Part shown: positions 58,000-64,000 of the stretch, piece by piece
Layout of the letters: every line of letters starts with the position of its first letter
Numbering within the stretch: the first letter of the stretch is position 1
Source: Neoscytalidium dimidiatum
Taxonomy: Eukaryota > Ascomycota > Dothideomycetes > Botryosphaeriales > Botryosphaeriaceae
DNA length: 64,000 bases
NCBI GenBank assembly: GCA_037367355.1
Contig: CM074695.1
Span: 3,534,001-3,598,000 of the forward strand
Direction of reading: 5' to 3'
Notes under the pieces: model-generated
The model's input: the letters and a program-made list of their open reading frames with translations, nothing else
What the model was told of the DNA's origin: nothing
The model's database searches: none
Program-made: the position numbers and the translations under genes

Positions 58000-60900
58000 T
58001 TTTTTATTTATTATTATAGGTTAGAGTTACCTTACTTCTTAACTACGTTTTTATAGCGGGTTATAGTATTTAGTATTATAGATTCTCTTTTTTTTTTCTC
58101 TTTTAGTTATATTCTTATAAAAGTTCTATTTATTTTTCTAGCGTTTATCTAGTAGTAATTAATAGATAACTTTATTTAAGATTACTCTATACTTAATATA
58201 TTATTAAAACTAACTATCGTAATTTCTACTTAGCGCTAGGATATCGCCTATACTAATATAAGAGGTATAAGAAATAGAAGAGTTTTTCGGTAACTAATAA
58301 TACTTCTCCGCTATTCCGCTATCTTATTAGCTTTCTACTAGCTCTTTCTACTACTAAAGTTCTACCCTCTAGATTTATTTCGCTCTACGCTTATTTCTCG
58401 CGCTAAAAGGCCGCCTTAGGCCTTTCTTAAAAGATTTTTTCGTCGTACTATCTTTTCTTATTAGCTTAGTTAGAAGATTAATTTCGTTTATTAGCGATCT
58501 TACCCGCTTATACGGGGGCCGTATTATTTCTACGTTTAGATATCGCTTCTTATACGTCTATAGTAACTTCTAGTAATTATTAAGTTCGCTTTTAGTCTTC
58601 TACTTATTATACTTAGCCGGCTAGCTTTTCTATTTAATAAGATACTACGCGCTACTAGCTCTTTAGTAGTAGGCTATAATCGCTTCTATCTTCTACTATT
58701 CGCTATCTTCTAGCTCTTCTATTATCGGGAGCTAGAATCCTAGTTAAGTAGAGTATTTTTTAAGTAGAGATATATAGAAGACTAGATAGAGTCGCGATAT
58801 AGCTATCGGGAGGTCTAGCTTATAGGCTACTTTTCTAATACGTTCTAGAACGCGGAATAGCCTAAAGTACTTAGAGTTAAGTTTCTTATAGAGTTACTTT
58901 ATACGAATATTACGAGCTAAGAGTAGAACTTTATTGCTAATCGCGAATTACTTTACTAGCTAGTAGTAATTATAGTATTTTATCTAGATCTCTTAGACGA
59001 GACGTAGAATATCTACCGTCCTTACGTAGATTTCTTATAGATAGCGGATATAGCTTTAGACGGCTACCGCTCTTAACGCGGGGTCGTTAGAGTTCTTACC
59101 GCTATTCTTCTTTTTTATTATATTTTATTCTAAGATACTATTAGAGAAGTTTAGTAGTATTCTTAGAGCGAGCTTAATAGAGAATATTTTCGTTACTAAA
59201 TATATCTTACTATTATATATAAACGAAGCGCTAGATAGTAGGCGGGCCTAGTTAAATTACTTCTAGTAGATAAAGATTCTTAAATACGATTTAAGCTTTT
59301 AGTTTTAACGTTTCGTTTATCTATCTATTTATAAGTAGAAGGTAGTACTTATCTTACGTTTAATAACTAGATAGAAGTAAAAAGTCTACTAGTATTCGCT
59401 AGTAAAGACGCTTTCTCTATCTAATATAATACTATCTAGTACTCTAACCCGCGAAAAAACGTAGTACTTTAGAAGTTCTTCTAGCGTAATTATATCGATT
59501 ATCTTACGAACGAGAAGATAGTAGACGTACTTAGTAAAGCGGTCTACTACTACTAGTATTATATTATAAGCGTTACTATAAAAGTCGACTAACTTAGATA
59601 GGTCTATAATAAAATCTATTAAGTAGTAACGCTAGGCCTTTCTAAGAATAGATAAGGGCTAAAGTTTACTATATAATTTATATCGTTAGCTCTTATATCT
59701 TTAGTATATATTATACGATTAGATATATAAGCGGACGTTTCTATAAAGGTTAGCCTAGTTATATTTTCTATAAATAACCTTCTTTATATAGTTAATACCG
59801 TAGTATCCCGCTAGCTAGCTATTATAGTTTTATAAAAGAATCTCCTTCTTTAGAGGCGCGTAGTTAGAAACGATAACTCGCTTATTTCGTTATAGAACGT
59901 CTTTCTCGTTAAAATAGAAATCTACTAGCCTAGCTCTTTAGTATTCTTCTAGCGCTTTCTAGATAGCTTTATAGAACGAGTTTTACGCCTAGACTACTTA
60001 GATTAGCTTAAAAAAAATATTAGGGGCTTAGTATACGTTATTTTAGCGAGCGTAGCTACTACTACGTCTTATCGTAATATAAGGCTTTACGTTAAATCTA
60101 CGCTAGTAAATACTATCGTAACGCTAGCGATATTAGATACGGGAAAGTTACTATTATTAACTTAGCGGCTAAGTACGGCTAGAATATTCTTAGTTAATTA
60201 GATTTTAAGAGAAGTAGCTAGTTTCTCGCTAAAAGAGCGCGGTCTAAGCTCTAATACTCTTACTAGCGTAGTAGCGTTAGAAGTCTTTCTAGACTTTCTT
60301 ATTTATAACTTTTACTATAACGTAGATAGTATAGCTTTAAGATATACTCTTTTAATATTATCTTTAAAGCTATTAACGTAATCTAAACGCCTTAAGAGAA
60401 AGTCTATAGAATTCGTCTTATCTAGCTTATATTCGATTTAAAAATTAAACTTAATAAGCTCTTTAGCGTAGCGTATTTAGCGCGGAGATAGCGCTTTAGT
60501 AGTTATAAAGTAGTAGAGATTATTATAATTCGATAAAACGCGGGTTACTTATATTACGTAGGTAAGATAGTAGCGCTATTTCTTAAAGTATTATACTATT
60601 ACTAATAGTTTCTTATCGTACGTATTATAGTTAAGCTTTACTTCTACGAACTTTTAACTATAGTATACTATTAGAAGCTAATAAATCTATCTATTATACG
60701 TCTAGTATAGCTATAAAAGAATACTAACGTACGCTATATTTAATACGTTCGTAATAAGTACTAGTAGTAGTAAAGAATCGTAGTAGTAAAGAAGAGATAA
60801 TTATAAGAACGCGTTACGTAAATAGCGAAACGTTTATTACGCCTTCTTTAGCTATTACTATAGGTAATACTATTACGTAGATTTCTTCTAAGATCTCTTC

Positions 60901-62500
60901 TATAAAGAGCTTAAAGATTACGCCGCGGCTTCTTTTAGTAGACGATATAGAGACCGCGTAATCTCTAAGTAGCCTTAAATAAATCTTCTATAGAAGTTAG
61001 TAAAGCTAAGAAATACTTAGATATTATAAAAGTAGATCGACTTAAGCTATTTTTAGACCGTTTAAACCTACTTAGAGTCTATAACTACTTTCTAAGAGAT
61101 AATAAGAAACTCTAGGAATTCTATTTACGTTATATAAAAGATATACTTAGAGAGCTTATAATAGAGCTTCTATTCGCGAAGTCTAGTAAGAATCTACTTT
61201 ATATCTATAATATACTAGCGTTTATTAGAAGAGTAGATTAGAATATCATCTAGATAGATAATATAAATTCTATCTACTAATAGCTTTAGTACTACGTAGA
61301 TATAATACTAGAAGGTCGCTAACGCGTTTATAAGTCTAAATAATATAACGTTATATTCGTATAAATTAAAACGCGTCTTAAAAACTATTTTCTACTTATT
61401 ATCTTTTTAGATATAAATATAATAGTACGCGTTACGTAGATCTAGCTTAGTAAATACTTTCGCTCTATTTAACTAGTTTAGAAGCGTATTAACTAGTAGT
61501 AGTAGATATTAATTTTTAACTATAATATAATTTAGACTATAGAAGTTAACGTAAAGATATATAGTATCGTCCGTCTTAAATATAAAGAGTACGAGTACGC
61601 TCGTAGACGACTTATTTAGTTAAATCTATTCTTTTATAAGAACTTTATTAATATATTCGTAGAGAATCTATAACTTCTTTTAGAAAAGATTATAAATTAG
61701 AAGTTAGAGCGGCGTCTTACCGGCTTATAACTTAATAATATAGTTATATTAAGAGTATAATACTAGTATTAAGTCTTATTTATTTAAAAAGACGTTCTTA
61801 TTCTCTTAATAGAAAGCCGGAAGCTTATTCTTTTTAGCGAGACTCGCTACTAGCTATAAGATTATACTTAATAGCTAGTCTATTTTAAAGTAAAGCGTAT
61901 AGACGGCGACTAGACGGCGTTTAGTCTTCTACGTCTCTTTTCGCTTAGATTCTATAAGTTAGTTAGAATTTAGATCTTCTTCTATCTAAGCTTCTTTCTC
62001 TTCTTCTTCTAGAGGTACGCTAGCTAGTAGCTAACTTAGCTTCTAGAAAGTAGATACTACTAATTATAGTACGTACTCTAGAAGATAAAGAGCGTATACT
62101 ATCTTATTCCGCTTAATAGTTATAATAAACTATTAGGTTAATATAATAATAAGACGCGACGTATTAATAGTATTCTATATAAACTTTCTAATATAAAAAA
62201 AGATTATAGAATTCGTCTTCGCTAGCTAATTCTACTCTAAGACTAGATTATAACTTATAAAGAAGGCGCTCTAGAAGTACTAGAAACCTACTATACGCGT
62301 AACGCTCTAGAAGTTAATAGTAGTAATTAATAATAGATATAAATTTTAAATCTTTATATAATTATTATTAAAAAAGTACGCCTACGGCCTATAGGTCTTT
62401 TTAAGTATATATACGATAGTAAGGCGTTTAACTAGAGTCTAGTTAATAAGATTTAATTAATATCTACTATTATATAGTATATATAGAAGAGAAGTATCTT
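58000..62500 (-). pseudogene. Pol of the older gypsy element (reverse transcriptase and integrase)
   Basis: Minus-strand motifs: reverse transcriptase FTKLDLRNAYYYI near 61420-61460 and YLDDILIYS near 61230-61258; integrase core DFIIDLSKLVDFYSNAYNII and VVVDRFTKYVYY near 59530-59620. The order from right to left confirms minus orientation. The region is more AT-rich and has more stops than the younger element, so it is older or longer exposed to RIP. Gag and protease borders were not resolved. Confidence 0.8.
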
Positions 62501-63050
62501 ATATTACTCTCCTAAGCTTAATATTAATAACTATTCTTTTTACTATCCTCTCTATAGGCGGCCCTAGACGTAGCTAGATTAGCTTAGCTATAAGAGCTTT
62601 ACTTTTTCTATTTAGAACTTATTATCTCTAAAGAAGTTACTCTTTTTAAATAGACCGTTTTCTCTATAAGAGCTCTACGGAGGTCTAGCGTCTCTATAGA
62701 GTTAGCTAGGCCCTCTAGCGGTACTTCTTAACTCTTTATCTTCGATAGGTTAAGGCTTCTTCTTCTTATCTTCGTACGGAGTCCTCGGGAGGCTATCTTA
62801 GTAGGCGCGTTTACCTAGCTTTTTATCGGCGGGCTTATCGCCTACCGTCTAGACGATAGCTAAGATTTATTCTATATAGTAGATTTTAGCGAATATATTA
62901 TTAACCGTCTTAATCTACTTTATAAACTAAAGCTTATAGAGCTTTAGATAAAGCTTTAGAATAATATAAGAGAACTACTAGTTAATCTACTAGTTTTTAA
63001 CCTTCTAGTAATAGATAAACTATTATTTAAACTATTATATATAGGCTAGA

Positions 63051-63769
63051 TATTACGAACTCTAGAAATATACGGGCTTTATAGCCGCGGGGGACGCGAG
63101 TCCGTATAGAAAAATAAGCTATAAGGCCCTAAGAACTCTACGTATAGTAGAGCCGCACTCTCTAGTCCTATACGGGAAGGCCGAGAATATAAGACGATAG
63201 CGTATACGGAGATACCGGTAGGTAATAACTACCGCCCGTACGAAAGGGACGCCCCCGGACGTAATAATTAGAAAGAAGGCACGGTCTAATAGAAAGCCCG
63301 TAAGGAATAAAGAACTATATAGATAGAAAGTAAAAAGTCGATAAGAATAAATACTATAGAACTAGAGTATAGTAGTAGTATTATCCGCTAATATTAGTAG
63401 AAGTTAAAATCTAGAAAGTAGGCTTTAGCGCCTAAATTATATAAAACCTATAAGATCTATATAGATTAGAGCTAATCTAAATCTCTAATCTAGGGCTCTA
63501 ATCTAATACTATAATCCTTAGATTATTATAAGCTCTCCTCTAGTATATAAATACGCTCGTTAGATAGTACTTAGACCCTCGTAGTTAAATTTAAAGTTCT
63601 AATTTAATACTATATTAACTTAGAGGTAATAAGGCCTACTAAACTCCTATATTACGTAACTTCTTATTCTATTATTACTCTTCTTTTCTCGTCTTTAAGG
63701 TAAATTCTTTAATAAATCTAAATCTATTAGATAACTCTAAAGCCTAGTAGTAGAGGCCCCGTTATTATA
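63051..63769 (+). repeat. 5' LTR of a second copy of the younger gypsy family, inverted
   Basis: It aligns with the reverse complement of the 697-bp LTRs along its whole length (TATTACGAAC start, CCCCGTTATTATA end) but has small insertions or deletions and many more RIP changes. It is about 719 bp. Confidence 0.88.
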
Positions 63770-64000
63770 CTTTAACTACTATCCTTATAGGAAAAAAAAG
63801 CGATTTAATTAGAAAATAGAAAGTATTTTCTTACTTTAAGAAGTACTAATAGTATTAGCTATTATAGCGGACGTATCTAGCGGTAAGTACGTATAAAAGG
63901 CATAGAATACTCTAGACTTATAGTAACCGCCGTAATATAGTACGATAGTAGAAAACTAATACTCTAATATACCGACTAACGAGGAGCTACTTAATATAAT
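63051..64000 (+). mobile_element. Second copy of the younger gypsy family, cut by window end
   Basis: After the LTR, 63770-64000 matches the inverted start of the internal region of the 48724-56760 element, including the beginning of Gag. The rest lies beyond the window. It is more degraded than the first copy, so it was probably inserted or mutated earlier. Confidence 0.88.

Larger units (their letters stand above)
47158..63050 (-). mobile_element. Older Ty3/gypsy element, minus strand, split by a younger one
   Basis: The 3' LTR is 47158-47371 and internal sequence continues at 47372-48723, is interrupted by the younger element (48724-56760), and resumes at 56761. Minus-strand reverse transcriptase and integrase motifs lie at about 61.2-61.5 and 59.5-59.7 kb. 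The right side is cut at 63051 by a second copy of the younger family, and the 5' LTR was not found inside the window. Continuity across the younger insertion is supported by the paralogue at 33.9-36.2 kb, which reads straight through. Confidence 0.75.
32100..64000. other. AT-rich, RIP-mutated transposon region
   Basis: From about 32.1 kb to the window end, CA and TG dinucleotides almost disappear on both strands while CG persists and TA is extremely common. This is the pattern left by RIP, which turns CpA into TpA. As a result ATG is nearly absent and CAG, CAA and TGG codons have become stops, so almost no reading frame remains. All recognisable content is retroelement-derived. The first kilobase is almost pure A/T, while parts near 47-57 kb keep a mosaic of GC-rich pieces, suggesting differing ages. 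Confidence 0.93.

Overview
This window looks like nuclear DNA of a filamentous ascomycete (Pezizomycotina; Dothideomycetes is my guess, not established). The genes have short introns of about 50-75 bp with GTRNGT-type donors and CTRAY-type branch points. There is a divergent H2A/H2B pair, and a gene-rich GC-rich half abuts an AT-rich half carrying the mark of repeat-induced point mutation (RIP).

Gene-rich half, 1-32.1 kb, left to right: the 3' part of a CP2/grainyhead transcription factor (+); a long convergent gap; ureidoglycolate lyase (-); a SprT-type protease with zinc ribbon and HMG-box-like tail (-); a P-loop sulfotransferase-like protein (+); a membrane-anchored arylsulfotransferase-family protein (+); an MFS transporter (+); the G-patch/R3H splicing factor Sqs1 (-) divergent from autophagy protease Atg4 (+); histones H2B (-) and H2A (+) sharing a promoter; the complex I LYR subunit NDUFB9 (-) divergent from the 2-oxoglutarate dehydrogenase E2 gene KGD2 (+). 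Exon structures were rebuilt by hand from splice signals and reading frame.

RIP half, about 32.1-64 kb: CA and TG dinucleotides are almost absent while CG is kept, so ATG is nearly missing and no intact genes remain. It holds nested, mutated retroelements. (1) A full-length Ty3/gypsy element on the minus strand, 48724-56760, has two 697-bp LTRs and a 5-bp target duplication ATAAT. (2) That element sits inside an older minus-strand gypsy element, 47158 to about 63050, whose 214-bp LTR also occurs as a solo LTR (38846-39059, duplication CTTAA) and in a shortened inverted copy (33645-36404). (3) A second copy of the first family starts at 63051 on the plus strand and leaves the window. (4) A LINE-type element with endonuclease, reverse transcriptase and RNase H remnants lies at about 39.95-46.16 kb. 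(5) Three copies of a 123-167 bp LTR-like element can be checked against empty paralogous sites.

I found no CRISPR array, rRNA, convincing tRNA, or clearly new enzymatic system. The most unusual features are the retroelement details (accessory reading frames opposite to gag-pol in both gypsy families, empty-site paralogues, uneven RIP) and the SprT/HMG protease gene.
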